Positions 18,561 to 27,608 of a stretch of 64,000 nucleotides of DNA are shown here, piece by piece. A program made the position numbers and the translations under genes. Under the pieces are notes generated by a model, which was not told the origin of the DNA, did no database searches, and saw nothing but the letters and a program-made list of their open reading frames with translations. Position 1 is the first letter of the stretch; each line of letters begins with the position of its first letter. The stretch comes from Deltaproteobacteria bacterium (GTDB lineage: Bacteria > Myxococcota_A > Polyangia > Polyangiales > Polyangiaceae): the NCBI GenBank assembly GCA_003235365.1, contig QJWJ01000289.1, positions 1 to 64,000 of the forward strand, given 5' to 3'.

Positions 18561-19678
18561 ACCACCGAAACCCACTGCTCTGGCAGCGCGGATACTGTCT
18601 AGCCTACGGTATCGGGTTGGTCGCGCTCAGCGGATGTGAACCGCCCGCGCTACAAACGCTCGAGGGCCTGACCATCCTGTCTGTGGAGGCATCGCCACCG
18701 ACGGCTCAACCGGGGCAGGACGTTCAGCTAAGGCTGCACTACTTCGATCGCAAGTCCTTCGAACTGTCCCTCGACGCCAGTGATTCGTCGGGGGATGCCG
18801 GGGCGCCCGCCGCCGAAGCACCACAGGTGGTTTGGTTCGGTGGTTGCCACAATCCGCCCGGAGACAGCGCGCTAGGTTGCCTGCCGCTGTTCACGGAGCT
18901 GGCAGAGGCGGCAGCGGCGATAAACGACGGCGCAGACTTGTCCGAAATCGACCCGACGGTGCTCGAGCAACTCGGTTTCGGCGATCAGTTCACCGTGCAC
19001 ATTCCCGATACGCCCGTCGCAGAGCGTGTGCGACGGGCCGAGCTCATCCCATTCGGCGTCAGTTTTGCGTTCTTCGCCGCGTGCCGGGGACAGCTCGTCG
19101 CCCTGGATGCCGCGCGAGAGCGCATCCCCGTCGGTTGCGTCGACGAGACTGGTGACACCGTCGACGATGACGACTTCACGATCGGCTACGTGACCATCTA
19201 CGTCTACGACGACCTCGTGAGTGAGCCGCCCAAAGTCACAGGCGTGAAGCTCGACGGTGAGCGCGTGGAGAGCGCCGGCTGTGACAGCGACGCCGACTGC
19301 AGCGAGCTCGGCAATCGGTTGCGCTACCGTTGCACGCAAGACCAGTGCGTGCCGCGAGTGAAGCGTTGCGGCAACGACTGCCAATCACACCAAGTGGCGC
19401 CCATCGTCGACCCCGCAAGTGCCGAGCTCGATCCAACCACGGTGTCCATCGGCGAAGAGCCCAAACACGAACTGGTTTGGGTGAACTACCACGCGGTGGG
19501 AACACTGGACCGACGCGAGTCGCTGATCTTCGACCGCGACGGCAACGAAAGCGGTGGCTATGCGGCCGAGTGGACGCCGCCTCGGCGCGGTGGCTTCGTC
19601 GCACCGCTGTTCGGCGTGGTCCGGGACAGCCGGGGTGGTTCGACCACCGGCGCGCTCGGTGTTTGGATCGACGAGTAG
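18557..19678 (+). CDS. Lipoprotein coupled to the TonB receptor fusion
   Basis: 373 residues. The start ATGA overlaps the receptor stop, so the two are translationally coupled. Lipobox VALSGCEPP (Cys about residue 27) marks it as a lipoprotein. The N-terminal part contains an Ig-like stretch (LTILSVEASPPTAQPGQDVQLRLHYF). A disulfide-rich segment follows (GCDSDADCSELGNRLRYRC to CGNDCQSHQ) and then another beta-rich region ending with WTPPRRGGFVAPLFGVVRDSRGG. I do not recognise the family. The coupling suggests a surface-exposed partner that presents a ligand to the receptor, by analogy with SusCD-like pairs, but the fold is different. Confidence 0.85.
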   Translation: MNHRNPLLWQRGYCLAYGIGLVALSGCEPPALQTLEGLTILSVEASPPTAQPGQDVQLRLHYFDRKSFELSLDASDSSGDAGAPAAEAPQVVWFGGCHNPPGDSALGCLPLFTELAEAAAAINDGADLSEIDPTVLEQLGFGDQFTVHIPDTPVAERVRRAELIPFGVSFAFFAACRGQLVALDAARERIPVGCVDETGDTVDDDDFTIGYVTIYVYDDLVSEPPKVTGVKLDGERVESAGCDSDADCSELGNRLRYRCTQDQCVPRVKRCGNDCQSHQVAPIVDPASAELDPTTVSIGEEPKHELVWVNYHAVGTLDRRESLIFDRDGNESGGYAAEWTPPRRGGFVAPLFGVVRDSRGGSTTGALGVWIDE

Positions 19679-19769
19679 GTCGCAAACCCGAGAAGCCGCA
19701 GACCGACGACTAGGCCCCGGGTCGTCGCACGGCTCTGACCGTCACCGCACGACGCCCAAGCGCGCTCGA

Positions 19770-21116
19770 ATGCGATATGGTCGCTCGGTGGTCGGTCAAC
19801 CGTCGCCCAATCTGCCTTGGCTCGTGAGTTTGCGTTGGTTTGCGTTGGTGGGCCAGGCCAGCGCCGTGGTCATCGCCGACCGGGTACTCCACGCTCCCGT
19901 GCACTGGCCCCTCGTCGTGTGGCTACTGGCCACGTCGTTGTTCTCCAATGGATTGTTGGCCAACGGAGTGCGCCGGCGCTGGGCACCGTTGGTTCACGTC
20001 GATGGGTCGCGACAGATCATGGGCTTGGTGCTGGTCTTCGACACACTGCTACTCACGGGACTGTTGCTCGCCTCCGGCGCCACATCGAATCCCTTCACGA
20101 TCCTGTACATCGTGTACATCGTGCTGGCGGCGTTGTTGCTCGATACGCGCTGGACCGGGTGGATAACGCTGCTCAGTGCGCTGGCCTTCGCTGCACTGTT
20201 CGTGTTGCCTGCACCACCACCCGCAACCGCGCACGCCGTACACGCCCACCGCCCCGACGACAGTCACCACTCGTATTCGGGACACCTCAGCGGCATGTGG
20301 ATCGCGTTCGTGGGCACGGCCGCGGTGGTTGCGTTCTTCGTCCGGCAGATCACCCACACGTTGGCCAAACAGCGGGATCAAATCGAAGAGCTGCGTCAGC
20401 GCGCCAGCAACTCGCGACACCTGGCGGCTTTGACGACACTCGCGGCGGGAGCGGCACACGAGCTGCGTTCACCGCTTTCGACGATCGCGGTCGCGGCACA
20501 CGAGCTGTTGCGCGGGCACAGCCGAAGACCGTCAAACGGCGACGGCACACGCGATCGCGAAGACTTGGAGCTCATCAGCGCCGAAGTCGAACGTTGTCAG
20601 GAGATCTTGTGGGCGATGGGTGCCGACTTTGCCGAAACGCTCGGCAGCAAGGATGCCGACGCGGAGCGCATCGCGGCATTGGCATCAAAACCATTCACCG
20701 ACACGGGCAGTGCCATCAACCTGCGGGTCGATGCGGACGTCGGACGAGTGGCGTGTCACGAAGAGCACGCGGTTGCTGCGCTGCGACGGGTGCTATCCAA
20801 CGCGCTCGACGCGCAGAGCGACAGGCAACGCTCACCAGTGACGTTGCACGTGCACCAACAGTCGCAGTGTGTCGTCTTCGCCGTCACCGACCGTGGACCG
20901 GGGATGGACTCCGACACACTGGCGCAAGCCCTCACCCCGTTTTTCACGACGAAGGAGCCGGGACGTGGCATGGGTCTGGGGCTATTCTTGGTCAACGCCT
21001 TCGCGCTGAGCGTCTCTGGAGAGCTTCGCATCGAATCGACCACAGGCTCAGGCACCCGGGTCGAACTGCACATTCCCCGGGCGCGCCCCGAACTCGTGCC
21101 ACACACTGCTGAGTGA
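19770..21116 (+). CDS. regB: RegB/PrrB-like redox sensor histidine kinase
   Basis: 448 residues from ATG 19770 (MRYGRSVV); the frame extends upstream, but that part overlaps the lipoprotein gene. About six N-terminal transmembrane helices (residues 20-195). The third/fourth helix region has SGATSNPF (residues 102-109), matching the GGxxNPF quinone-binding signature of RegB sensors. The kinase core has H230 in AAHELRSPL, the N box RVLSNALDA, G1 DRGPGM and the G2 box GRGMGLGLFLV. The redox cysteine that RegB carries just after its H box is not evident. It is followed at a one-base overlap by its response regulator. Confidence 0.88.
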   Translation: MRYGRSVVGQPSPNLPWLVSLRWFALVGQASAVVIADRVLHAPVHWPLVVWLLATSLFSNGLLANGVRRRWAPLVHVDGSRQIMGLVLVFDTLLLTGLLLASGATSNPFTILYIVYIVLAALLLDTRWTGWITLLSALAFAALFVLPAPPPATAHAVHAHRPDDSHHSYSGHLSGMWIAFVGTAAVVAFFVRQITHTLAKQRDQIEELRQRASNSRHLAALTTLAAGAAHELRSPLSTIAVAAHELLRGHSRRPSNGDGTRDREDLELISAEVERCQEILWAMGADFAETLGSKDADAERIAALASKPFTDTGSAINLRVDADVGRVACHEEHAVAALRRVLSNALDAQSDRQRSPVTLHVHQQSQCVVFAVTDRGPGMDSDTLAQALTPFFTTKEPGRGMGLGLFLVNAFALSVSGELRIESTTGSGTRVELHIPRARPELVPHTAE

Positions 21117-21652
21117 TGGATCCAACGACGCTATTGCTCATCGACGACGATCAGCGTTTTCGCCAACGCATGGCCTTGGCACTGCGCGACCGAGGAGTGA
21201 CGGTCGTCGAGGCAGCCTCGCCCAGCGAAGGGCTCGCCCAACTGAATGCAAACGCGATCGATGCGGTCGTCACGGATCTGCGCATGCCGGAAGTATCGGG
21301 TCTGCAATTCGTCAAAGAACTGTGCACGCGTGTGCCGGAAACGCCCGTCGTCGTACTCACTGGCTTCGGCACCATCGCCACGGCCGTCGAGGCGATGCGT
21401 CTGGGCGTGACGAACTACTTGGTCAAACCCTGCAACGCCGACCAGCTGCTTGCTTCCCTCACCGGCGATGATGAAGAGCTCGACGAGGAAACGCTCGCTG
21501 GTCAAACCCCTTCGCTGGCCAAGGTCGAACGGGAACACATCGAACGGGTCCTGACCGAGTGCGGCGGCAACATTTCGAAAGCGGCACGAGTGCTGGGGAT
21601 CCACCGTCGAACCCTGCAGTACAAGCTGGCCAAGTTCCCCACTGAGCGCTGA
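21116..21652 (+). CDS. regA: RegA/PrrA/ActR-type response regulator
   Basis: 178 residues. The ATG at 21116 overlaps the kinase stop in TGATG; a GTG three bases earlier is an alternative. The receiver domain has DDD at the N-terminus, the phospho-acceptor in DAVVTDLRMPEVSG, and the conserved Thr and Lys in VVLTGFG and YLVKPC. The C-terminus is a short Fis-like helix-turn-helix (EREHIERVLTECGGNISKAARVLGIHRRTLQYKLAK), the hallmark of the ActR/PrrA/RegA family with its single-domain DNA binding. With the RegB-like kinase it forms a redox-responsive pair. Targets cannot be read from the window. Confidence 0.92.
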   Translation: MDPTTLLLIDDDQRFRQRMALALRDRGVTVVEAASPSEGLAQLNANAIDAVVTDLRMPEVSGLQFVKELCTRVPETPVVVLTGFGTIATAVEAMRLGVTNYLVKPCNADQLLASLTGDDEELDEETLAGQTPSLAKVEREHIERVLTECGGNISKAARVLGIHRRTLQYKLAKFPTER

Positions 21653-21678
21653 TACGCGCACTCTCCCGACCGGCAACC

Positions 21679-21704
21679 CTCAGTCACGGAACTCAGTCAC
21701 GGAA
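21679..21704. repeat. 13-base tandem duplication at a stop codon
   Basis: CTCAGTCACGGAA is perfectly duplicated head to tail (21679-21691 and 21692-21704). The second unit includes the TGA stop of the minus-strand metallopeptidase gene (21697-21699), and the first unit repeats the same triplet beyond the end. It looks like a recent slippage event. Confidence 0.9.
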
Positions 21705-24528
21705 CGGGCGGAGCAGTCGCCGGCGCTTGCTTGCGCAGCTCAGCGGCCTTGTCCTCTTGTACCTTGGCATCTCCGAGGCTACCCGCACCGCGTAGGAACT
21801 CGGCGTAGGCCAGGTGCGCCTCCGCCAAAACCTCGGGCGACGCCGGACACAGGAGCGCAGCCTCGAACGCTTGCCGTGCGGCCTTTCGTTTACCAGAAGC
21901 GCCGAGCGCCTTGGCGTAGACCACATGCGTCGATGGATCTTCCATGGCGGCATACACGCCCGACAAACCCGCCTCGACCGCCTCTTCCTGCTTGCCAGCT
22001 TCGAGCAATGCCAAGGCGTAGTCGCGAAACACGTCGCCGTTGTGCTCGTCGAGCTCAGTCAGCTTTTGCAACCAGTACGTTCGCTTGACGGCGTCGCTGC
22101 GACTGCGCTCGAGCAAGCCGTACAAGGGCTCTGCCTGCGTGGGGTCGAACTCGTGCGCGCGCGTCAACGCCTGGTCGATTTCGTCGCCAGCAGCTTGCTG
22201 CGCCACAGCAGCACGCGCCGCCAACATCTGCTGCTGGTAACCATCGAATCCGAGCTCAGTGAGCTTGGCCAAGATCGCCTGGGCCAAGATGTGATTCCCC
22301 TTTTGCATTGCGATCTTGGCTTTCAAGAACAACGCGTCGGGGTGCTTCGGATTGGTCTGCAGCGCCTTGCGAACGGCTTCGGTCGCCAGATCGTCGCCGC
22401 CGTGACGCAACGCGAGCAGAGCCAGGCGCACTTGCACGTCGGGGTCGTCGGGATGTGCCTCTGCCGCCTGCTGCACCTTGCGCGGGTCACCCACGCGGGC
22501 AAGAGGCAGAAATTGTGTGTCGTAGCGCGACAGCCGTTGGGCAACGAACGCCTTGAACTCGTCGTCGAGCTGTGCCGTCGTCTTGCCCAAAGCCTGAGTC
22601 ACTACCTCTTCCGTGCGTTTTCCTTCGCCCCACAAAACGAGCATCTGTCGCAGTTTGGGGCGCCCGTAGTTCGTTGCCAGCATATCGACGATCTGGCTCG
22701 ACGCGTAGTAGGCAAGCGCCACATCACCGACGTCTTCGGCGTGAGTGAAAGCTTCGTTCATCGCGCCGAGTTTCGGCAGGCGCTGCTCGCGCAACGCGGC
22801 GAACAACTCCGCGTCGTGTTCTCGTCGCCACTCGCGGCGAGCCACCATGGTCTCGTATTCTGCAAGCCCCTCGGTGAACCAGCGCGGCACCCGGTTCTTG
22901 GACAACTGAATGTGAAAGACGTGAGCTAGCTCGTGCCACAAGGTCATGCTCAAATTGAAGGCCTCGTTGCGCGGCGTCATGCTGGCCAGGGTCTTGCCGA
23001 AACACACGCCGGAAATGGCCGTGCGGGGCAGGCCACTGGTACGTATCGCAAAGTTCTCTCGCTGAGAGTACAACTCGACACCGACGGGCGTCGCAGGTGT
23101 AAACCCGTAGTAGCCGCGCATCAGGCCCCACGCCTCTTTCATCAGCCCGGGGACGTAACGCTCGAGCACGGCGCGCTCGTCGTTGGGGTAGCGAAATTTG
23201 AACGGATCGCCCAGAACGTCGACGTACTGCTTGGGAATGACCTCGCGATACAGTTGCAGCGTGTTGTACACCCGAACGTTGTACGGGTCCTTCTTGAACG
23301 CCGAGCGCAACGCCAACACCCCGCCCGCGTCGTCGCCGTTGCGAATCAAGTTGAAGCCGAGTGCGGCCTGAGCGGAGGCGTCTCCCGGATCGATGCGAAC
23401 CGCCTGCCGCATCATATCGACGATCTCTTGATAGCGATGCTCCCAATCGGCAAATGTTCCCACGGTCTGGAAGAACCGCGTGTAGTTCGGATTGTAGGCG
23501 AGCACCTGGTCACGTACCCGTTCGAACCCAGCCTGATCTTCGCTGAGGAACTTGGTCGCGCCGAGCATGCTCAGGAGCTCGAGATCGCGAGGGTTGGTTG
23601 CCAAACCTTGGTTCACCTCGTTCAGCGCCTGCTCGAGCAGCATGTCGCGCAAAGCAAGACCCGCAAGCACCGCACGCGCTCCGGTGTGCTTCGGGTTTAC
23701 TTTCAAAGCGTCGGCGATCAGTCCGCGTACGGCTTCGAAGTCGAGCGCTTGTTCCAGAGCAACCCGCGCCATCATGACCAGCGCGTCAGGGTGGTGGGGC
23801 GCGTGCTCGAGGATCTCGCTGAGCACTTCTTCGGCGTGTCCAGGGTCGTACTTCTCCAGAAACAGCTCGGCACGCCACAACAGCGACTCGTCGTCGGCCT
23901 TGCCCGCGAGTTCCGATTGATTGAACGCATCGTTGGCGTCCTCGGGGCTTCGCAGAAAGTGCGCCGCGCGACCGACCATGGCCAGCGCCTTGACGTCGTC
24001 TTCGCGGATCACGTCGTCGTTGTAGTCGCTGATGAGTGTCATCAGCACGACCTCCGCTTCGTCTCGCTTACCGACCTCCAACAGAAACTCACCGAGAGTC
24101 AGCCGGACCCGAGGCGGCGAAGCGCTCGCCAGCGGCTGCAACAGAGCGATGGCCTCGTCCACCTTACCGATCGCGCGCAGTGCCAACGCGCGCTCCACGA
24201 CGATTTCGAACCCGACGTCACCACCGACGTCCGGGCGCTCAGCGCTGGCTTCCGCGTAGCGCCCCGTGAGGCGCTGCACTCGCACCACACCCAGCGTCGC
24301 TGCAGCGGCACTGCTCGGATCGTTCTGCGCCTTGGCGAACGCCGCGAGAGCCTTCGGATAGTCGCTGGCCAGCAACGCCTCCCGACCGACGACCAGCGGC
24401 GGTTTCGCCACGGGCAGCTTGGCGACGGCCTTGGACGAAGCGGGAGCGACCGGATTTGCCGGCGCCGGGGCCTGCCCCGCTCCACACCCGAGTGCCAACA
24501 AAAAGCCTACAATCGCGGTGTTGCGCAT
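21697..24528 (-). CDS. TPR lipoprotein with a gluzincin metallopeptidase domain
   Basis: 943 residues from ATG 24528. Lipobox LLALGCGAG makes it an outer-membrane lipoprotein. Residues 40-450 are many TPR-like repeats (for example EALLASDYPKALAAFAKAQ and ALVMMARVALEQ). In the centre lies a zinc peptidase core: LWHELAHVFH supplies HExxH, and the downstream WFTEGLAEYE supplies the third Glu, as in peptidase MA/gluzincin families. More TPR-like repeats follow to the end. Similar TPR-peptidase-TPR proteins are common in Myxococcota. The substrate is unknown; a role in cell-surface protein turnover is inferred. A 13-base duplication touches its stop codon. Confidence 0.88.
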   Translation of the reverse strand: MRNTAIVGFLLALGCGAGQAPAPANPVAPASSKAVAKLPVAKPPLVVGREALLASDYPKALAAFAKAQNDPSSAAAATLGVVRVQRLTGRYAEASAERPDVGGDVGFEIVVERALALRAIGKVDEAIALLQPLASASPPRVRLTLGEFLLEVGKRDEAEVVLMTLISDYNDDVIREDDVKALAMVGRAAHFLRSPEDANDAFNQSELAGKADDESLLWRAELFLEKYDPGHAEEVLSEILEHAPHHPDALVMMARVALEQALDFEAVRGLIADALKVNPKHTGARAVLAGLALRDMLLEQALNEVNQGLATNPRDLELLSMLGATKFLSEDQAGFERVRDQVLAYNPNYTRFFQTVGTFADWEHRYQEIVDMMRQAVRIDPGDASAQAALGFNLIRNGDDAGGVLALRSAFKKDPYNVRVYNTLQLYREVIPKQYVDVLGDPFKFRYPNDERAVLERYVPGLMKEAWGLMRGYYGFTPATPVGVELYSQRENFAIRTSGLPRTAISGVCFGKTLASMTPRNEAFNLSMTLWHELAHVFHIQLSKNRVPRWFTEGLAEYETMVARREWRREHDAELFAALREQRLPKLGAMNEAFTHAEDVGDVALAYYASSQIVDMLATNYGRPKLRQMLVLWGEGKRTEEVVTQALGKTTAQLDDEFKAFVAQRLSRYDTQFLPLARVGDPRKVQQAAEAHPDDPDVQVRLALLALRHGGDDLATEAVRKALQTNPKHPDALFLKAKIAMQKGNHILAQAILAKLTELGFDGYQQQMLAARAAVAQQAAGDEIDQALTRAHEFDPTQAEPLYGLLERSRSDAVKRTYWLQKLTELDEHNGDVFRDYALALLEAGKQEEAVEAGLSGVYAAMEDPSTHVVYAKALGASGKRKAARQAFEAALLCPASPEVLAEAHLAYAEFLRGAGSLGDAKVQEDKAAELRKQAPATAPPVP

Positions 24529-24641
24529 GGCGCAAGCATGGTGCAATCGCACCGACACTTCAATCTCTCCACCGTCGAACGCACGGGAGCCGAGTCTGGA
24601 ACGGATCTCCGAGACACCACCGCGATGCACCGGCCCCGATC

Positions 24642-24670
24642 GGCCCCCGCGGGGTGATGCCCGCGGGGCC
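24642..24670 (-). terminator. GC-rich hairpin after the SAM adenosyltransferase gene
   Basis: Arms GGCCCCCGCGGG (24642-24653) and GCCCGCGGGGCC (24659-24670) pair with one bulged C around a short loop. It lies 7-36 bases downstream of the minus-strand gene stop, and in the 150-base gap before the next gene. No T-run. Confidence 0.5.
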
Positions 24671-24677
24671 ACACCGG

Positions 24678-25445
24678 CTACGCGCGATAGTGCAGCTCGA
24701 TCGCTTCGCCCGGGCCGGCGCCGAGTTTCGCCGCCGCATTGCTGTTGCGCGCGGCGATCTCGACCAAACCCCAGGAATCGAGCAACGCGACAATCTCACC
24801 AGGCTGAGCATCTGCGTAGCTTCGAACCCAGGGCAGCTGCATTCCTTTGCAAATGACGTGAGCGACGTCACGCGTCGCGTCCAACCGCACGTTGCTGATC
24901 AAATTGCCGAAATGATCGACGACCATGACCTGCCCAACGCTGGTATGCTCTCCGACCACCGGCGCAGCGCTGGCGATACTCAGCCAATCGGTCACCGTCG
25001 CGCCTAGCGCACTCGGGGGCTGCCCCGAAGCCAGCGCTGCCGCTGCCGGCGCAAAGACATCACGTCCGTGGAAGGTGCGGCTGGCCGTCTGTGGCACCTC
25101 GAGTTGCACCACAGAAGCGTCCGCGCCCAACACGGCGCCGAGCACGCCATTGTCCGGCGCGACGAAGTAGTGACCGTCGCAAAGCGCAGCGAGCGCGCGC
25201 CGACTGGAACCCACCCCGGGGTCGACCACCGCCAAGTGCACAGTGCCCTCGGGAAAGTAGCGGTAGGCGTGCCCCAACCAAAAGGCCGCTGCCGCGACGT
25301 CTTGGGGCGCGATGTCGTGGGTCAAATCGATGAAACTCAGCGCGGGGCAATGGCCCAGCATAACGCCCTTCATCACCCCGACGAACGGATCGCGCAGCCC
25401 GAAGTCCGTCAACAGCGTGACGATCCCCGAAGGTGCCACCGCCAC
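24678..25445 (-). CDS. SAM hydroxide adenosyltransferase (DUF62 family)
   Basis: 255 residues. Members of the duf62/fluorinase fold hydrolyse S-adenosylmethionine to adenosine and methionine. Signatures: GIVTLLTDFGLRDPFVGVMKG at the N-terminus, FIDLTHDI, HLAVVDPGVGSSRR, YFVAPDNGVL and FHGRDVFAPAAAALA. The C-domain has VMVVDHFGNLISNV. These fit the hydroxide-using enzymes rather than fluorinases, since no fluorinase loop is evident. The gene starts three bases after the small gene upstream, so the two are co-transcribed. Confidence 0.93.
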   Translation of the reverse strand: MAVAPSGIVTLLTDFGLRDPFVGVMKGVMLGHCPALSFIDLTHDIAPQDVAAAAFWLGHAYRYFPEGTVHLAVVDPGVGSSRRALAALCDGHYFVAPDNGVLGAVLGADASVVQLEVPQTASRTFHGRDVFAPAAAALASGQPPSALGATVTDWLSIASAAPVVGEHTSVGQVMVVDHFGNLISNVRLDATRDVAHVICKGMQLPWVRSYADAQPGEIVALLDSWGLVEIAARNSNAAAKLGAGPGEAIELHYRA

Positions 25446-25448
25446 GCC

Positions 25449-25760
25449 TCACTCCCCGCGTTGGCGTGGCGTCGGACGCCAGCGCGTGATGCGCCGTGGC
25501 CAGCCGTACTGCTCACGGTTGCGCCACGCCCCGCGCACGAGCGAATGCACGAGCTCCATCATCCACTCGTCTCGCACGTCGGGCTCGCCCTCCTCAATCT
25601 GGACTTGGCCGCCCTCGACGTCGATGGAAAGCGCGCCGTCGTGCTGGGTGCTGCTGGTGAGCAGCGTGAACAGATAGCGAACGCGCTGATCCTCGAGCGC
25701 CGCCAGCTTCAACGTGACTCGCCCGCCGTTCTTGGGGGGTTGTTCGCCTAGATTGCTCAT
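25449..25760 (-). CDS. Conserved small protein, unknown
   Basis: 103 residues from ATG 25760 (MSNLGEQPP); the frame extends to 25799. It is soluble, with an acidic middle (ALSIDVEGGQVQIEEGEPDVRDEWMMELVHSLVRG) and a basic end (WPRRITRWRPTPRQRGE). No domain recognised. It sits between rph (98 bases away) and the SAM adenosyltransferase (3 bases), so it probably belongs to one minus-strand transcript. Confidence 0.7.
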   Translation of the reverse strand: MSNLGEQPPKNGGRVTLKLAALEDQRVRYLFTLLTSSTQHDGALSIDVEGGQVQIEEGEPDVRDEWMMELVHSLVRGAWRNREQYGWPRRITRWRPTPRQRGE

Positions 25761-25857
25761 GATGGAGATGCGGTGCAGATGCGGTGGGTACCAACTCACT
25801 CAACGGCGCGTCGTCGCACTCGCTCAACCCGTGGAGGTCGGAGCCAGCGCAAAACGT

Positions 25858-26628
25858 CTATTGGGTGGCCCCCTTCAAGATCCGGTCCAACTTGACGCCC
25901 GCCTCCTGCAGCGCCGCGTTTTGTACGTTGCACAAAGATGCGATCCCAGCCAGGGCCAGGTCGAGCATCGAGTCGACATCGCCGCGCGGAACGGCAACGC
26001 CCTCCGCCGTCCCTTGCACCTCGACGACGTGACCCTTCGCCGTACCCACGACGTTCATGTCGACGCGCGCCGTGCTGTCTTCGGCGTAACACAGGTCGAG
26101 TGCCAGCTGCCCATCGACGTGCCCGACGCTGATCGCCGCCACCTGGTCGCGAAGGATCGGTCCCTTGAGCTGACCGTTGGCGAACATGCGATGGGCTGCC
26201 AAAGCCAGAGCTATCCACCCCGCGGTAATCGAGGCGGTACGCGTTCCGCCGTCGGCCTCGAGCACGTCGCAATCGACCTGGATGGTACGTTCACCCAATC
26301 GATCCATATCCACGGCAGCCCGAAGTGCTCGCCCTATCAAGCGTTCGATCTCTCTTGCCCTTCCGGACAGCTCTCCTTTGCGACCGTCACGCCGCTCCCG
26401 CCGGTGCGGGTTGGCGCGGGGATGCATCTGGTACTCGGCCGTCAACCAGCCTTGTCCGGTTCCTTCGAGAAAACGCGGGACGCTGTCGTCCACGCTGGCC
26501 GTTGCGAGCACGACGGTCCCTTCACAACGGTAAAGGACGGAACCCTCCGCCAACCGATGGAACCCGGTTTGGCATTCGACCTTGCGGTGAACGTCTAGGG
26601 GTCGACCCTGCCGCTTGCTTGATGTCAT
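25858..26628 (-). CDS. rph: Ribonuclease PH
   Basis: 256 residues. 3'-to-5' phosphorolytic exoribonuclease that trims tRNA precursors. The N-terminus shows FHRLAEGSVLYRCEGTVVLATASV. The nucleotide and phosphate site segments GWLTAEYQMHPRANPHRRER, SGRAREIERLIGRALRAAV and IQVDCDVLEADGGTRTASI are typical RNase PH. ISVGHVDGQLALDLCYAEDSTARVDMNVVG matches the C-terminal half. It is the promoter-proximal gene of the minus-strand set (rph, small protein, SAM adenosyltransferase, TPR peptidase). Confidence 0.95.
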   Translation of the reverse strand: MTSSKRQGRPLDVHRKVECQTGFHRLAEGSVLYRCEGTVVLATASVDDSVPRFLEGTGQGWLTAEYQMHPRANPHRRERRDGRKGELSGRAREIERLIGRALRAAVDMDRLGERTIQVDCDVLEADGGTRTASITAGWIALALAAHRMFANGQLKGPILRDQVAAISVGHVDGQLALDLCYAEDSTARVDMNVVGTAKGHVVEVQGTAEGVAVPRGDVDSMLDLALAGIASLCNVQNAALQEAGVKLDRILKGATQ

Positions 26629-26825
26629 GGGCGCCTCATATCACGGCATCCTCCCCCCGACCCGAAAAACGGCGTGATGTGGCTGGGAACCGATTCTGAG
26701 AATATCGAGCAGATTTTGATCGGTGCGCGCCAGTGTCGCGGGCACCGCCAAGCGTGCATACGGCAAGCATTTTTGTGTCCATGGTTGCTCCCGAGCCAAC
26801 ACCGCCTTACCCTCCGCGCCCCCTC

Positions 26826-27539
26826 ATGCTTCAGCCGACTCCTGCAACTCCGCTCAGCGCGTCACTTCGCATTTCCGAAGTGTTCGATAGCGTGCAGGGC
26901 GAGGGGCCCTCGGTTGGCATTCCTTGTACCTTCTTGCGCCTTGCGGGATGCAACCTGGCATGCAGCTGGTGCGATACACCGTACAGCTGGGACTGGCGGC
27001 GCTTTGCGCGCGATGCAAACACGACCGTGGCGAGCGTCGACCAGCTCCTGCAGCGGCTCCGCAACACGCAACGACTGGTGATCACCGGTGGTGAGCCGCT
27101 GCTGCAACAAAGAGAACTTCGCACTTTGGTTGCTAACTTGCCAGCTGACCTGCCCGTAGAGGTCGAAACCAACGGCACGATTCGCCCGTCACTGCCACTG
27201 CTCGAGCGAGTGGGCCAATGGAACGTTTCACCAAAACTGCGCAACAGCGGTGAACCCAGCAACCGTCGGGACATGCCCGAAGCGCTGCTCGCGTTGCGCG
27301 ATACGGATCGGGCGTGGCTGAAGTTCGTCGTCGAAACGGCTGCCGATGCCGACGAAGCGCAGAGCTGGGCGACGCAACTGAATTGGCCCAGGCACCGCGT
27401 CCAGTTGATGCCACGGGCGGCGCGACGCGACGAGTACCGACGCGTGCTGCCCCTGGTACAGCAGTGGTGTGCCGAGCGTGAGTTGAAGCTTTCGCCCCGC
27501 CTCCACGTCGAGCGCTGGGACGGTCAGCGCGGCATCTGA
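26826..27539 (+). CDS. queE: 7-carboxy-7-deazaguanine synthase
   Basis: Radical-SAM enzyme of queuosine biosynthesis that contracts 6-carboxytetrahydropterin to CDG. The frame is open from 26733. ATG 26826 (MLQPTPATP) gives 237 residues and starts just before the family's FDSVQGEGPSVG; ATG 26781 is the alternative. The cluster-binding motif is CNLACSWC. It is followed by the radical-SAM GGE motif in VITGGEPLLQQ and by VEVETNGTIRP. No other queuosine gene is adjacent. It is divergent from rph. Confidence 0.94.
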   Translation: MLQPTPATPLSASLRISEVFDSVQGEGPSVGIPCTFLRLAGCNLACSWCDTPYSWDWRRFARDANTTVASVDQLLQRLRNTQRLVITGGEPLLQQRELRTLVANLPADLPVEVETNGTIRPSLPLLERVGQWNVSPKLRNSGEPSNRRDMPEALLALRDTDRAWLKFVVETAADADEAQSWATQLNWPRHRVQLMPRAARRDEYRRVLPLVQQWCAERELKLSPRLHVERWDGQRGI

Positions 27540-27608
27540 ACGTCCACAGCGCCGGCTATTTCGACCATTCGTTTCGAGGCGGCCCCGCGCGCCACAGACG
27601 CAAATGCA

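Noticed and set aside
26736-26756. Sigma-54-like GG-N10-GC site upstream of queE
   Set aside because: Only the minimal GG/GC spacing is met and the flanking bases are wrong; no known reason for sigma-54 control of queE.
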